Shown piece by piece: positions 1 through 8,451 of a stretch of 64,000 bases of DNA; the first letter of the stretch is position 1; each line of letters starts with the position of its first letter. The stretch comes from Qipengyuania xiapuensis (GTDB lineage: Bacteria > Pseudomonadota > Alphaproteobacteria > Sphingomonadales > Sphingomonadaceae), in assembly GCF_019711395.1 (NCBI RefSeq), contig NZ_JAIGNL010000002.1, positions 477,001-541,000 on the forward strand. The letters run 5' to 3'. The notes below the pieces were generated by a model, which saw only the letters and a list, made by a program, of their open reading frames with translations, did not search any database and was not told the origin of the DNA. A program made the translations under genes and the position numbers.

Positions 1-1
1 G

Positions 2-373
2 CGCATGCGCGGCCCCGGCGGATTGTGGACCGATGCGCTGGCCCATGTCCGGGCGCTGGTCCTGCTGACTGCGCACGCACGCAACCTCGAGGTCATCGAG
101 GCACCGTTCCGCAACCTGCGCGAACCCGAGGGCATGACCCGTGCAGCGGCAGCAGCGGCTGCAGACGGTTTCACCGGAATGCTCGCCATCGACCCGAGCC
201 AGGTGGAAGACATCAACAAGGCTTTCGAACCGAGCCAGGAACAGATTGCCGAGGCGCGCGAACTGGTTGGCGTATTCGCGCTCAATCCGAACGCGCACAG
301 CATCGCATTTCGTGGGCGCTACGTCGGGCAGGCCGAGCTCTCGAAGGCGCGGGCCTTGCTCGGAGAGGGCTGA
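2..373 (+). CDS. CitE/HpcH-type CoA-ester lyase, C-terminal part (cut by window edge)
   Basis: This is the C-terminal third of a HpcH/HpaI-CitE family lyase, the TIM-barrel family that cleaves or forms citramalyl-, malyl- or citryl-CoA type esters. The frame is open to the first base, so the true start lies outside the window. The visible part holds the family's late signature (an ID-PSQ stretch near base 190, followed by the helix with EDINKAF and the AFRGRYVG tail that closes the barrel). Most relatives have IHPSQ here; this copy has Asp for His, so substrate handling may differ. Substrate cannot be assigned from this fragment. It converges on the small lipoprotein gene that follows. Confidence 0.75.
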   Translation, partial: RMRGPGGLWTDALAHVRALVLLTAHARNLEVIEAPFRNLREPEGMTRAAAAAAADGFTGMLAIDPSQVEDINKAFEPSQEQIAEARELVGVFALNPNAHSIAFRGRYVGQAELSKARALLGEG

Positions 374-376
374 GAC

Positions 377-709
377 TTACTCCGGAGGCTCATCGTCGAC
401 CGCGGGAGCCGGCGGCTCCGGCGGAGTTTCCTGTGCCGGCACAGCAGCAGGTGCTGGCGCCTGCTCACCCCCGTCACCTCCCGCTTCAGGCTCGGATGAG
501 GCCGTTTCTCCATCCGCAGTGTCAGGCGTTGCCCGCGAGGGCGCCTGCGAAGTCAGGGTGTCGAGCGGGAGCATGTCATCGCTGATCGTGCCGCCGAGCA
601 CTTCGCCGCGGGCTGTCGCGTCTTCGTTTTGCTCTTCGACCACTTCCGCGCTCTCGCCGCAGGAGGCGAGCGCCAATCCGGCGAGCAGACCCAATCCGAA
701 ACGCTTCAT
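377..709 (-). CDS. Small acidic, proline-rich lipoprotein of unknown function
   Basis: About 110 residues. The N-terminus is a clear lipoprotein signal with lipobox L14-A-S-C17. The mature part is low-complexity, rich in Glu, Pro and Ala, with no recognisable domain. The start at 709 is favoured over an ATG four codons upstream because its ATG overlaps the lipB stop in an ATGA arrangement, implying translational coupling. It is probably anchored to a membrane facing the periplasm. No function can be given. Confidence 0.7.
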   Translation of the reverse strand: MKRFGLGLLAGLALASCGESAEVVEEQNEDATARGEVLGGTISDDMLPLDTLTSQAPSRATPDTADGETASSEPEAGGDGGEQAPAPAAVPAQETPPEPPAPAVDDEPPE

Positions 710-1377
710 GGCAGCGCACAACCCTTCTTTTCGAGCGCGTCGAGGAAATCGCCCGCGCGGCGCTTCAATGCCTCATCGAACTCCTCCGGCGCAAGCGCTA
801 TCCCGAGACGTTCGAGGCTTGTGACGCCGAATTCGTCGATGCCGCAGGGGACGATCCCGGTGAAATGCGACAGGTCGGGCGACAGGTTGACCGAGAAGCC
901 GTGCATGGTGACCCAGCGGCGCACGCGCACGCCGATCGCGCCGATCTTCGCCTCGCGCCCGTCGATATCGCGCGTCCAGATGCCGATACGCCCCTCGCTG
1001 CGCCAGCATTCGACCCCGAGATCGCCGAGCGTGGCGATTACCCAGCCCTCCAGCGAATGCACGAAGCAGCGCACGTCGCGGCCGCGCTCTTTGAGGTCGA
1101 GCATGAGATAGCCGATCCGCTGGCCCGGCCCGTGATAAGTGTAGCGCCCGCCACGTCCGGCTTCGACCACTTCGAAACGCGGATCGAGCAGTTCGGCGCC
1201 ATCGGCGCTGGTCCCGGCCGTGTATACCGGCGGATGCTCGAGCAGCCAGATAAGCTCGCGCGCGCCGTCCTCGGAAATCGCCCGGTTGCGCTCCTCCATC
1301 ATGGCGAGCGCATCACGATAGGCGACCTGCGCGCTCTCGGCGCGCCATTCGATCTTTTCGGTGAGTTCGGCGGACAT
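706..1377 (-). CDS. lipB: Octanoyl-[acyl-carrier-protein]:protein N-octanoyltransferase
   Basis: LipB transfers octanoyl from acyl carrier protein to lipoyl domains, the first step of de novo protein lipoylation in the cytoplasm. The 223-residue product has the signature RGG..YHGPGQ at residues 75-86, the catalytic Lys at 144 (AKIGAIG) and the catalytic Cys at 178 (VPCGI). Length is normal for the family. The same frame is open far upstream, but homologous sequence begins at the ATG at 1377. It overlaps the lipoprotein gene by four bases and is divergent from the membrane protein at 1435. Confidence 0.95.
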   Translation of the reverse strand: MSAELTEKIEWRAESAQVAYRDALAMMEERNRAISEDGARELIWLLEHPPVYTAGTSADGAELLDPRFEVVEAGRGGRYTYHGPGQRIGYLMLDLKERGRDVRCFVHSLEGWVIATLGDLGVECWRSEGRIGIWTRDIDGREAKIGAIGVRVRRWVTMHGFSVNLSPDLSHFTGIVPCGIDEFGVTSLERLGIALAPEEFDEALKRRAGDFLDALEKKGCALP

Positions 1378-1434
1378 CGGAGATTGCGTGGCGACTGAAG
1401 CTGCGCTTATCAAGAGGCAGAAAAGGGAGGCAGC

Positions 1435-2277
1435 ATGAAATTCGTGATGGAAAAGGCGTGGGACGAGACCGTCTCGCTGTTGAAGGGCAACATGGGGCTG
1501 CTGGCGACAGTCGCAGGATTGCTGGTCTTCCTGCCTGCCGTGGCCATCGGCCTGCTGTTTCCCATCGAGGTCGCAGCGCAACAACCGGCTGACGATGCTA
1601 GCATCGAGCAGATCCTCGAGATGATGGCGGCACAATTCAGCGATATGGGCTGGATCATCCTGGTCACTAGCCTGCTGAGCGGATTTGCGAGCCTCGCCAT
1701 GATGGCGCTCCTTCGCCGCAGAGCCGCGCCGACCGTCGCTCAGGCTATCTCCGAAGCTGCCGGCATGCTGCCGACCTATCTCGCCACGATCATCCTGCAG
1801 ATGTTCATCATCTTCGGCATCGGATACCTGCTGGTCGGCGTGCCCTACCAGATGGGTGCGCCGGGCTGGATGGTGCTCGGCATCCTGATCCTTCTCCCGG
1901 TGTGGATGTACCTGTTCGTGAAATTCTCGGTCAGCGTGGCAGCCATCGTGATCGACGGGGTACGCAATCCGGTAGAAGCTCTGCGCCGGTCGTGGTCGCT
2001 TACGAAGGGAAATTCTTTCCGGATCTTCTTCTTCTTCCTGCTGATCGGCCTCGCGGCGGCCATTGTCCTCGCGATCCTGTCCTTCGCCGTTGGGGCCGTG
2101 CTCTCGCTGCTGCCTGCAACGATCGAAACTATCGGGACGGTGCTCTACGACGGAGCGATCAACCTTGTGGCGGCGGTATTCGGCGCAGCACTGACGGTTG
2201 CGATCCATGCCCAGCTGCGCAGGCTGCGCGAGCCGCCGGAGGCGGCAGCCTCGGCGGACACAACCCCTATCGAATAA
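1435..2277 (+). CDS. Multi-pass membrane protein resembling the glycerophosphodiester phosphodiesterase membrane domain
   Basis: A 280-residue integral membrane protein with about six hydrophobic segments, near residues 18-40, 65-90, 110-130, 140-165, 195-225 and 235-260. The layout, with a [18 protein letters not shown] stretch between two late helices, resembles the membrane-only family found fused to GDPD enzymes and the YciC-like proteins. There is no catalytic domain, so no enzymatic role is proposed. A GGAGG-like ribosome site precedes the ATG. It is divergent from lipB with a 57-base gap and converges tightly on the methyltransferase gene. Confidence 0.7.
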   Translation: MKFVMEKAWDETVSLLKGNMGLLATVAGLLVFLPAVAIGLLFPIEVAAQQPADDASIEQILEMMAAQFSDMGWIILVTSLLSGFASLAMMALLRRRAAPTVAQAISEAAGMLPTYLATIILQMFIIFGIGYLLVGVPYQMGAPGWMVLGILILLPVWMYLFVKFSVSVAAIVIDGVRNPVEALRRSWSLTKGNSFRIFFFFLLIGLAAAIVLAILSFAVGAVLSLLPATIETIGTVLYDGAINLVAAVFGAALTVAIHAQLRRLREPPEAAASADTTPIE

Positions 2278-2280
2278 GGT

Positions 2281-2916
2281 CTAGTCGCGCGGTTCCTTCC
2301 AGCCCCAGAAGAGCTGGCACGGAAGGATGTTGAGCGCTTCGAACCCGCTTTCGATCCGTTCGAAGTGGCGGGCCATGTAGTCGCGCGCCTTGGCCGAGAA
2401 CTGGTAGACGAGAAACGCCCCGCCAGGGCGGATCACGCGATATGTCGCCGCCGCGATTTCTGGCCCGACACCGTCCGGCAAGGTCGAGAACGGCAGGCCC
2501 GACAGGACGTAATCGGCATGCTCGTGGCCGTGCGCCTCGACGATCGCCTCGACATCTGCGGCAGAGCCGTGGACCGCGGAGAAGCGGCTGTCGCGGAAAT
2601 GCTTCTTGAGATAGTCGATGTAGAGCGGGTTGGTGTCGATGACGATGAGCTTGCCGTCACGCGGCAGGCGATCGAGCACCGGCTGGCAGAACGTGCCGAC
2701 GCCCGGTCCATATTCCACGAAGAGCTTGCACTCGTCCCACTTCACCGGGCCGAGCATCTTCTCGATCGTGAAGCGCGATGAGGGAATGATCGAGCCGACC
2801 ATCCGGGGTTCATCGAGGAAGCCCTTGAAGAACACGCCCCACTGGCCGAACAATCGAGCGGCACGCTGTTTGAGGCTGCGTCGCTCGATCGCCCCGATAC
2901 CTTGCTGACCTGACAC
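2281..2916 (-). CDS. Class I SAM-dependent methyltransferase, PmtA-like phospholipid N-methyltransferase
   Basis: A 211-residue Rossmann methyltransferase. After a basic N-terminal helix comes the FFKGFLDEPRMVGSIIPSS stretch typical of PmtA-type enzymes, then motif I (EYGPGVGTF, near 69-77), an acidic motif II (VIDTNP, near 91) and the substrate loop LSGLPFSTLPD (near 138). PmtA relatives methylate phosphatidylethanolamine toward phosphatidylcholine at the inner membrane face. That substrate is inferred from the family; a related lipid or RNA substrate cannot be excluded. It ends four bases from the opposing membrane protein gene. Confidence 0.75.
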   Translation of the reverse strand: MSGQQGIGAIERRSLKQRAARLFGQWGVFFKGFLDEPRMVGSIIPSSRFTIEKMLGPVKWDECKLFVEYGPGVGTFCQPVLDRLPRDGKLIVIDTNPLYIDYLKKHFRDSRFSAVHGSAADVEAIVEAHGHEHADYVLSGLPFSTLPDGVGPEIAAATYRVIRPGGAFLVYQFSAKARDYMARHFERIESGFEALNILPCQLFWGWKEPRD

Positions 2917-3009
2917 GCTTTTTCTCTCCTAGACCCGTGGCTCGCACGGGGTGTGACAGGCGCATCAGGGCATTGCAAGCTGCAGCGTGCAGGCCTAGCT
3001 CAATGCGCG

Positions 3010-4362
3010 ATGTCCGAACGCGATCCATCTACCCAACTCGCCGCAACGCCCGTGCCCAGGCAGAGGAGCATCTCCCGCGAGCGCATGGCGCTGCTTTTCA
3101 CGGTCATGCTGGTCACGGCAGCCGGTAACACCGCGATGCAATCGGTCATGCCGTCGATCGGGACTGCGCTGGACATCGACGACGTCTGGATCAGCCTCGC
3201 CTACAGCTGGTCGGCCCTGCTGTGGGTGATCTGCGCGCCGCTCTGGGCTGAACGCTCCGACAGGCGCGGCCGCAAGGCGATGATGGCTGTAGGCCTGATC
3301 GGCTTCATCACATCGATGGCGCTGTGCGGACTGGCTCTCTGGCTGGGACTGGCAGGCCTCCTTACCGGAACCGCTGCGCTGATCGCATTCGCCATCGCGA
3401 GGAGCCTCTACGGCGGGTTCGGAAGTGCAGCACCTCCCGCCGTGCAGGCCTATGTCGCCAGCCGCACCCCGCGCGCCGAGCGCACGCAAGCCCTGTCGCT
3501 CATCGCGTCGAGCTTCGGGCTCGGCACGGTGATCGGCCCCGCGCTGGCGCCGCTGATGGTACTGCCTTTCGTGGGGCTGACCGGCCCCTTCATTATCTTC
3601 GCTCTCATCGGCCTCCTGGCTCTCACTGCCCTGCGCCTGCGCCTTCCCAATGACGAGCCGCAATTCCCTGCCCGCGGCCAGACCTATGATGCGCCCTATG
3701 CCGGTGGTTCGACTTCCTCGCACACAGATGAGGACGACGAGGACGAGGAAGAGGTCGAGCCGCACAAGCTGCGCTGGTTCGAACCGCGGTTGAGGCCGTG
3801 GGTGACGGTGGGCCTGATCGGCGGACACGCGCAGGCCATGGTCCTCGGCATCACCGGCTTCCTTGTGCTCGACCGGCTTGGATTGCGCGCCACGCCTGCT
3901 GACGGGACCGGACCGGTCGGACTGGTCCTCATGTGCGGCGCCATCGCGACGCTGCTAGCGCAATGGGGTATCATCCCGCGCTTCGACCTCGGACCGCGTG
4001 CTGCAACCCTTTCGGGCATCGCAATCGCCGGGGCCGGCGTGGCCTACCTCGGTGTGGCGGAGAATCTGCACGCGATCGCCCTCGCCTATGCGATTGCTTC
4101 GCTCGGCTTCGGCCTGTTCAGGCCTGGCACCACGGCGGGGACGTCACTTGCGGTGACTCGGGCAGAGCAAGGGCAGGCCTCGGGCATCGTCGCATCGGTT
4201 GCCGGTGCGAGCTTCATCTACGCACCGGCTCTCGGGGTCTGGCTTTACGGCCATTCCGACTGGCTCGGCTTCGGGCTCATCGTCGCCCTGTGCCTTGCTG
4301 TGTTCGCCTATGGCTGGTTCGCGCTCCAGGCTGACAGCACGCTGACGCGCGACCGCCGCTAG
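3010..4362 (+). CDS. Major facilitator superfamily transporter
   Basis: A 450-residue MFS protein with two six-helix halves. The loop between helices 2 and 3 holds the MFS signature in the form AERSDRRGRKAM. The central cytoplasmic loop (about residues 230-260) is very acidic, with a run of Asp/Glu. The overall look, including a conserved Pro-rich helix 5 (GLGTVIGPALAPL), fits drug or metabolite efflux proteins. The ATG at 3010 was chosen over upstream in-frame starts because the region before it lacks protein-like composition. It ends tail to tail with arsC, sharing CTAG. Confidence 0.85.
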   Translation: MSERDPSTQLAATPVPRQRSISRERMALLFTVMLVTAAGNTAMQSVMPSIGTALDIDDVWISLAYSWSALLWVICAPLWAERSDRRGRKAMMAVGLIGFITSMALCGLALWLGLAGLLTGTAALIAFAIARSLYGGFGSAAPPAVQAYVASRTPRAERTQALSLIASSFGLGTVIGPALAPLMVLPFVGLTGPFIIFALIGLLALTALRLRLPNDEPQFPARGQTYDAPYAGGSTSSHTDEDDEDEEEVEPHKLRWFEPRLRPWVTVGLIGGHAQAMVLGITGFLVLDRLGLRATPADGTGPVGLVLMCGAIATLLAQWGIIPRFDLGPRAATLSGIAIAGAGVAYLGVAENLHAIALAYAIASLGFGLFRPGTTAGTSLAVTRAEQGQASGIVASVAGASFIYAPALGVWLYGHSDWLGFGLIVALCLAVFAYGWFALQADSTLTRDRR

Positions 4363-4703
4363 AGAATTTCCAAAACCGTGTCCTGCGGACGGCAGAGACG
4401 CACGCCCCTCTCGGTCTCGACCAGCGGACGGTTGATCAGGATCGGGTCGGCAGCCATCGCATCGAGCACTTCGTCGGCATCGGCATCGGGCAGCCCGCGT
4501 TCCTCTGCATCGGTCCCGCGCAGGCGAAGACCCTCGTTCGGCGTCATGCCCGCATCCTTGAAGAGCTGGGCCAGCTTTTCACGGCTCGGCGGATCTTTGA
4601 GGTACTCGACCACCTCGACATCAACCTTCGACAGGTTCTCGAGGATGGCGAGCGTCTTGCGCGAGGTGCCGCATTTCGGGTTGTGGAAGATCGTGGCCTT
4701 CAT
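4359..4703 (-). CDS. arsC: ArsC-family (glutaredoxin-coupled) arsenate reductase
   Basis: A 114-residue thioredoxin-fold protein of the ArsC/Spx superfamily. The catalytic Cys is C11 in the N-terminal HNPKCGTSR loop. The conserved Pro-rich stretch PILINRPLV near residues 88-96 and an Arg in RLRGT near 61 match glutathione/glutaredoxin-dependent arsenate reductases. No arsenite pump or ArsR gene lies beside it, so the role could be stress-related (YffB-like) rather than dedicated arsenic resistance. It is divergent from the TonB receptor. Confidence 0.85.
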   Translation of the reverse strand: MKATIFHNPKCGTSRKTLAILENLSKVDVEVVEYLKDPPSREKLAQLFKDAGMTPNEGLRLRGTDAEERGLPDADADEVLDAMAADPILINRPLVETERGVRLCRPQDTVLEIL

Positions 4704-4738
4704 GTCGGGTCTCCTTTTGAGGCGCGCCTAATCGACCC

Positions 4739-4767
4739 TTGCGATCTGTAAAAGTGATTATTGCGAT
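4739..4767. promoter_or_regulatory. Pair of direct TTGCGAT elements between arsC and the TonB receptor
   Basis: Two identical heptamers TTGCGAT stand at 4739-4745 and 4761-4767, 22 bases apart start to start, about two helical turns. The same core reappears as an inverted repeat at 4804-4818. The positioning in a divergent promoter region suggests binding of a dimeric regulator, but this is inference. Confidence 0.35.
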
Positions 4768-4802
4768 TTTTTCACCAGTGGATGGCAGATTTGGGGTTGC
4801 TA

Positions 4803-4823
4803 ATGCGAATGTCTCGCAATAGC
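4803..4823 (+). promoter_or_regulatory. TGCGA-N5-TCGCA palindrome upstream of the TonB receptor
   Basis: Arms TGCGA (4804-4808) and TCGCA (4814-4818) flank a five-base spacer and are followed by ATAGC. A near copy occurs upstream of dps at 62596-62618, matching at 17 of 23 aligned positions. The placement before two iron-related genes suggests a shared operator. Confidence 0.5.
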
Positions 4824-4832
4824 AGGGCGACA

Positions 4833-4851
4833 GCAATTGATAATCATTCTC
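4833..4851 (+). promoter_or_regulatory. Fur box upstream of the TonB receptor
   Basis: Fifteen of nineteen positions match the classical Fur consensus GATAATGATAATCATTATC, with an intact core TGATAATCATT. It sits 18 bases before the receptor ATG, so a bound repressor would block transcription or initiation. Iron-repressed expression is the expected result. Confidence 0.7.
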
Positions 4852-4868
4852 AAAAAAGAAAGACTCGC

Positions 4869-6959
4869 ATGAGGCACCTCACCAAGATCGCACTCCTCCT
4901 TTCGGGAACGGCCATGGCAGCCCCTGCAGCGGCATCGACCGTCGCCGCGGATGGCCAGCCGGAGCGCGACTATCTGCCGACCGATATCGTCGTGACCGGC
5001 GAGCGCGCCGAAGGCTATAACAGTGGCGACGGCTCGACCGGCACCAAGACGCCGACCCCGCTGATCGACGTACCGCAGGCGGTGAGCTTCATCACCGAGG
5101 ACCAGCTCGAAGACCAGGCCATCCACCAGCTCAACGATGCGCTGCGCTATGTGCCGGGCATCAGCATGGAAAGCGGCGAAGGCCATCGCGATGAAGTCTT
5201 CATCCGCGGCCAGGAATCGACTGCCGACTTCTACATCGACGGCCTGCGTGACGATGCGCAGTATTACCGTTCGCTCTACAACATCGAGCGCGTCGAAGTG
5301 CTCAAGGGCGCGAATGCCCTGATCTTCGGTCGCGGCGCCGGCGGCGGTGCCATCAACCGAGTGGCCAAGCGCGCCGATCTCACCAAGGACTTCGTCGCCG
5401 GCGAGGCATCGGTGGACAGCTTCGGCGCCTTTGCCTTGCTCGCCGACCTGAACCAGCCGGTGTCCGACAGCCTCGCGCTGCGCCTCAACGCGACCTACGA
5501 GGAATTCGACAACGACCGCGATTTCTACGAGGGACGCTTCATCGGCATCTCGCCGACCCTCACCGCGGCCCTCGGCCCCGACACCACGCTGATCGCCAGC
5601 TACACCTACGACAATGACGAGCGCGTGACCGATCGCGGCGTACCCTCGCTCAACGGCGCCCCGCTGACCGGCTACGACAGCACCTTCTTCGGCGACCGCG
5701 ATTTCAACTTCGCCGAAGCCGAAGTGCACATCGGCCGCGTTCGCCTCGAGCATGACTTCAACGGCGGGCTTTCGGCCAATGCCAGCCTCCAGTTCGCCGA
5801 CTACGACAAGGCGTACCAGAACATCGTTCCGGGCGGCACCGACGGCACGACCGTTTCGCTGGGCGGCTATCGTGATACGACCGATCGTACCAACTGGATC
5901 GGCCAGGCGAATGCCATCTGGCAGGCTGAAAGCGGCGATCTGGAGTCGACCTTGCTCTTCGGTGTCGAAGTCAGCAGCCAGGACACGCAGAACGCGCGCC
6001 AGACGGTCAGCTTCGACACGACCAACGAAACCGCCCTCGATGACGTTATCTTCGTTCCCGCGTATACGCTCAATCCGACGTCGCGTTCGCGTGACAGCCA
6101 GCTCAAGACCCTGTCCTTCTACGCCCAGGAACAGCTCCAGCTCGGTGAATTCATCGAGATCGTCGGCGGCCTGCGCTGGGACCGTTTCGACCTCGAGACG
6201 CTGGACCTGATCGGCGGCGTCGAGGGCGACCGTGTGGACGAAGAGTTCAGCCCGCGCCTCGGCCTGATCGTGAAGCCGACCCCCGATCTTTCGATCTATG
6301 CGAGCTTCAGCGAGAGCTTCCTCCCGCAGGCGGGCGACCAGTTCCTCGTCCTCTCGCCGACGCGCACGCAGTTCGAGCCCGAAAAGTTCACCAATTACGA
6401 GATCGGCGCCAAGTGGGCACCGATGGACAATGTCCTCGTGAATGCCGCGATCTTCCGCCTCGAGCGCACCAACATCCGTGCGGTCGATCCCACCGACCCG
6501 ACGCTGACCGTCCTCGCCGGTGAAAGCCGCGCGGAAGGCTTCGAGATCGGCGCGGTGGGCGAAGTGACCGACTTCTGGAAGGCCAACCTCGGCTACACCT
6601 ATCTCGATGGCGAACTGCTCAACGACAACGCCTTCGGCGATGCCGGCCAGCGCCTGCAGCAGCTTCCCGAGCACTCGATCAGTGCCTGGAACCGTTTCGA
6701 CTTCAACGACAAGCTGGGCCTCGGCCTCGGCGTGATCCACCAGTCGGAACAGTTCGCGAGCTTCTCGAACGATGTCGTCCTGCCGAGCTACTGGCGCGTC
6801 GATGCCGCGGCCTACTACACGGTCAGCGATCGCCTGAGCTTCCAGCTCAACATCGAGAACCTCTTCGACGAGGACTACTACCCGAGCGCCCACGGCGACA
6901 ACAACATCCAGCCGGGCGAGCCGTTCAGCGCCCGCATCGGTGTGCGTTTCGAAATCTAG
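4869..6959 (+). CDS. TonB-dependent siderophore receptor
   Basis: A 696-residue outer-membrane receptor of the TonB-dependent siderophore class. A signal peptide (residues 1-22, ending in an Ala-rich stretch) is followed by the plug domain (about 45-165), which shows the family motifs VPQAVSFIT, the FIRGQES and IDGLRDD strands, and the ERVEVLKGANALIFGRGAGGG loop. The rest is a 22-strand barrel with repeated aromatic-alternating strands. The ATG at 4869 follows an AAAGAAAG stretch and the Fur box; upstream in-frame codons are not signal-peptide-like. The ligand is probably a ferric siderophore of the catecholate/hydroxamate type, but cannot be read from sequence. It ends tail to tail with the [2Fe-2S] gene. 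Confidence 0.92.
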   Translation: MRHLTKIALLLSGTAMAAPAAASTVAADGQPERDYLPTDIVVTGERAEGYNSGDGSTGTKTPTPLIDVPQAVSFITEDQLEDQAIHQLNDALRYVPGISMESGEGHRDEVFIRGQESTADFYIDGLRDDAQYYRSLYNIERVEVLKGANALIFGRGAGGGAINRVAKRADLTKDFVAGEASVDSFGAFALLADLNQPVSDSLALRLNATYEEFDNDRDFYEGRFIGISPTLTAALGPDTTLIASYTYDNDERVTDRGVPSLNGAPLTGYDSTFFGDRDFNFAEAEVHIGRVRLEHDFNGGLSANASLQFADYDKAYQNIVPGGTDGTTVSLGGYRDTTDRTNWIGQANAIWQAESGDLESTLLFGVEVSSQDTQNARQTVSFDTTNETALDDVIFVPAYTLNPTSRSRDSQLKTLSFYAQEQLQLGEFIEIVGGLRWDRFDLETLDLIGGVEGDRVDEEFSPRLGLIVKPTPDLSIYASFSESFLPQAGDQFLVLSPTRTQFEPEKFTNYEIGAKWAPMDNVLVNAAIFRLERTNIRAVDPTDPTLTVLAGESRAEGFEIGAVGEVTDFWKANLGYTYLDGELLNDNAFGDAGQRLQQLPEHSISAWNRFDFNDKLGLGLGVIHQSEQFASFSNDVVLPSYWRVDAAAYYTVSDRLSFQLNIENLFDEDYYPSAHGDNNIQPGEPFSARIGVRFEI

Positions 6960-7522
6960 TCGGTCTGCTCGCGCTGGGCGTTGCCTTCGGGCGCGCTCAG
7001 CGCGGGCACTTCGGCAGCGGCATCCTCGGCGCTGATACCCGGCGCGGGAGCGGCGCTGATACGTTCCTGCCTGCGGGCGACGCGCCCGGCGCGCTGGATG
7101 GCCCGCACCAGCCGCGGATAGACGCCGCAGCGGCAGATATTGGGGATGGCCGCCCGGATGTCGGCCTCGCTGGCGCCCGGATTACGGTCGATCAGGGCAG
7201 CCGCAGCCATCGCGATGCCCGGGGTGCAGAAACCGCACTGGATCGCCTGCTCCGCCACGAGCGCCTGCTGCACAGGGTGCGAGCGGTCACCCGACAGCCC
7301 TTCGATCGTGGTGATGAAGCGCCCCTCCGCCTCGCCGATGGTGACGAGGCAACTGCGCAACGGTTCGCCATCGATATGCACGATGCAGGCACCGCAATCG
7401 CCCTCGCCGCAACCGAACTTGGTACCGGTGAGATTGGCAGCATCGCGCAGCGCCCACAGCAGGGGCGTGTCGTCATCCATCAGGAATTCGATGGGCCTGT
7501 CGTTGACCGTCATGCGGGACAT
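6956..7522 (-). CDS. Molybdenum hydroxylase [2Fe-2S] small subunit (isoquinoline 1-oxidoreductase alpha type), without its large subunit nearby
   Basis: A 188-residue iron-sulfur subunit of the xanthine oxidase family. The ferredoxin-type cluster ligands are C38, C43, C46 and C58; the second cluster ligands are C96, C99, C130 and C132. All eight are present. Such subunits pass electrons from a molybdopterin catalytic subunit, normally encoded next door. Here neither flank encodes one: the TonB receptor converges on it and an aldolase lies 41 bases upstream. The last 40 residues form an Ala/Pro/Glu-rich extension absent from most relatives. The partner must lie elsewhere or electrons go to another acceptor. 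Confidence 0.88.
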   Translation of the reverse strand: MSRMTVNDRPIEFLMDDDTPLLWALRDAANLTGTKFGCGEGDCGACIVHIDGEPLRSCLVTIGEAEGRFITTIEGLSGDRSHPVQQALVAEQAIQCGFCTPGIAMAAAALIDRNPGASEADIRAAIPNICRCGVYPRLVRAIQRAGRVARRQERISAAPAPGISAEDAAAEVPALSAPEGNAQREQTD

Positions 7523-7563
7523 GGCGGTGCCTTCGCTTCAAATGTCCTGAATGTCGAGAGCGC

Positions 7564-8328
7564 TTAGGATTGCCAGCTGTCGTCGATCTTCGACACGCGG
7601 CGTTTCCAAGCCTCGAAATCGAAGACCCCGGCTCCGCCCTGCGACGCCATGACCGACAGGTCGCGCTGGTGCACATCGACGACTTCCTGCTGGACGATGT
7701 TCGGTTCGCCCTGGCTGAGCGTTGCGACCTGGATTTCGCACGCGCGCTGGAGGGCCCACATCTTCACGAACATGCCGGGGATGGTCTTGTCCATCACGAC
7801 AGGGCCGTGATTGCGCAGCATGAGGATCGAGTGGTTGCCGAGGTTCTCGACCAGACGGTCGCCCTCTTCGGCGCGGACAGTCACGCCCTCGAAATCGTGA
7901 TAGCCGATCTGGCCCTGGAAATTGCAGGCGTAGAAATTGGTCGGCAGCAGCCCGTCTTTGTGGCTGCACACTGCCATCGTCGCCGTGGTGTGGACATGGC
8001 AGATCGCGGTCGCGCGTTCGCCAAGATGCTTGTGGAAGTGCGCATGCTGGGTGAAGCCGGCCTTGTTCACCATGTACTGCGACTGGCCGACATTGTTGCC
8101 CTCCACATCGATCTTCACGAGGTTCGATGCGGTCACCTCGTCATAGAGGAGACCGAAGGGATTGATCAGGAAAGTGTCCTTCTCGCCCGGGACGGCAACA
8201 GAGATGTGGTTGTAGATGCTCTCGCCCCATCCGAGGTGATCGAAAATGCGGTAGCAGGCGGCAAGGTCCTGGCGGACCTTCCATTCCTCTTCGCTGCATT
8301 CGAACTTCGGCTTCATCTGGGTGGCCAT
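7564..8328 (-). CDS. Class II aldolase/adducin family protein
   Basis: A 254-residue protein of the fuculose-phosphate aldolase/adducin fold. Zinc ligands H111 and H113 (CHVHT) and H174 (RNHGP) are in place. At the position where true aldolases carry the catalytic Glu, this sequence has GFTQHAHFH near 91-99, without Glu, as in the adducin-like branch whose chemistry is mostly unknown. It is transcribed in the same direction as the downstream [2Fe-2S] gene and may form a two-gene unit with it. A substrate is not assignable. Confidence 0.85.
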   Translation of the reverse strand: MATQMKPKFECSEEEWKVRQDLAACYRIFDHLGWGESIYNHISVAVPGEKDTFLINPFGLLYDEVTASNLVKIDVEGNNVGQSQYMVNKAGFTQHAHFHKHLGERATAICHVHTTATMAVCSHKDGLLPTNFYACNFQGQIGYHDFEGVTVRAEEGDRLVENLGNHSILMLRNHGPVVMDKTIPGMFVKMWALQRACEIQVATLSQGEPNIVQQEVVDVHQRDLSVMASQGGAGVFDFEAWKRRVSKIDDSWQS

Positions 8329-8451
8329 CGTGCACTCTCCTTAGGTCTCTCTTTGAAACCTCTATCGCACGTGACGGGGGCGCTCGGCAAGCGAAGACAG
8401 GGCAAATCGGCGCTTCCCAACCGCGTTCCGCCCCGCTAGCCCCTCTCCCGC

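Noticed and set aside
4800-6893. 697-codon minus-strand frame opposite the TonB receptor
   Set aside because: The receptor has clear plug and barrel motifs and a Fur box; the antisense frame is Val/Glu-rich without domain features.
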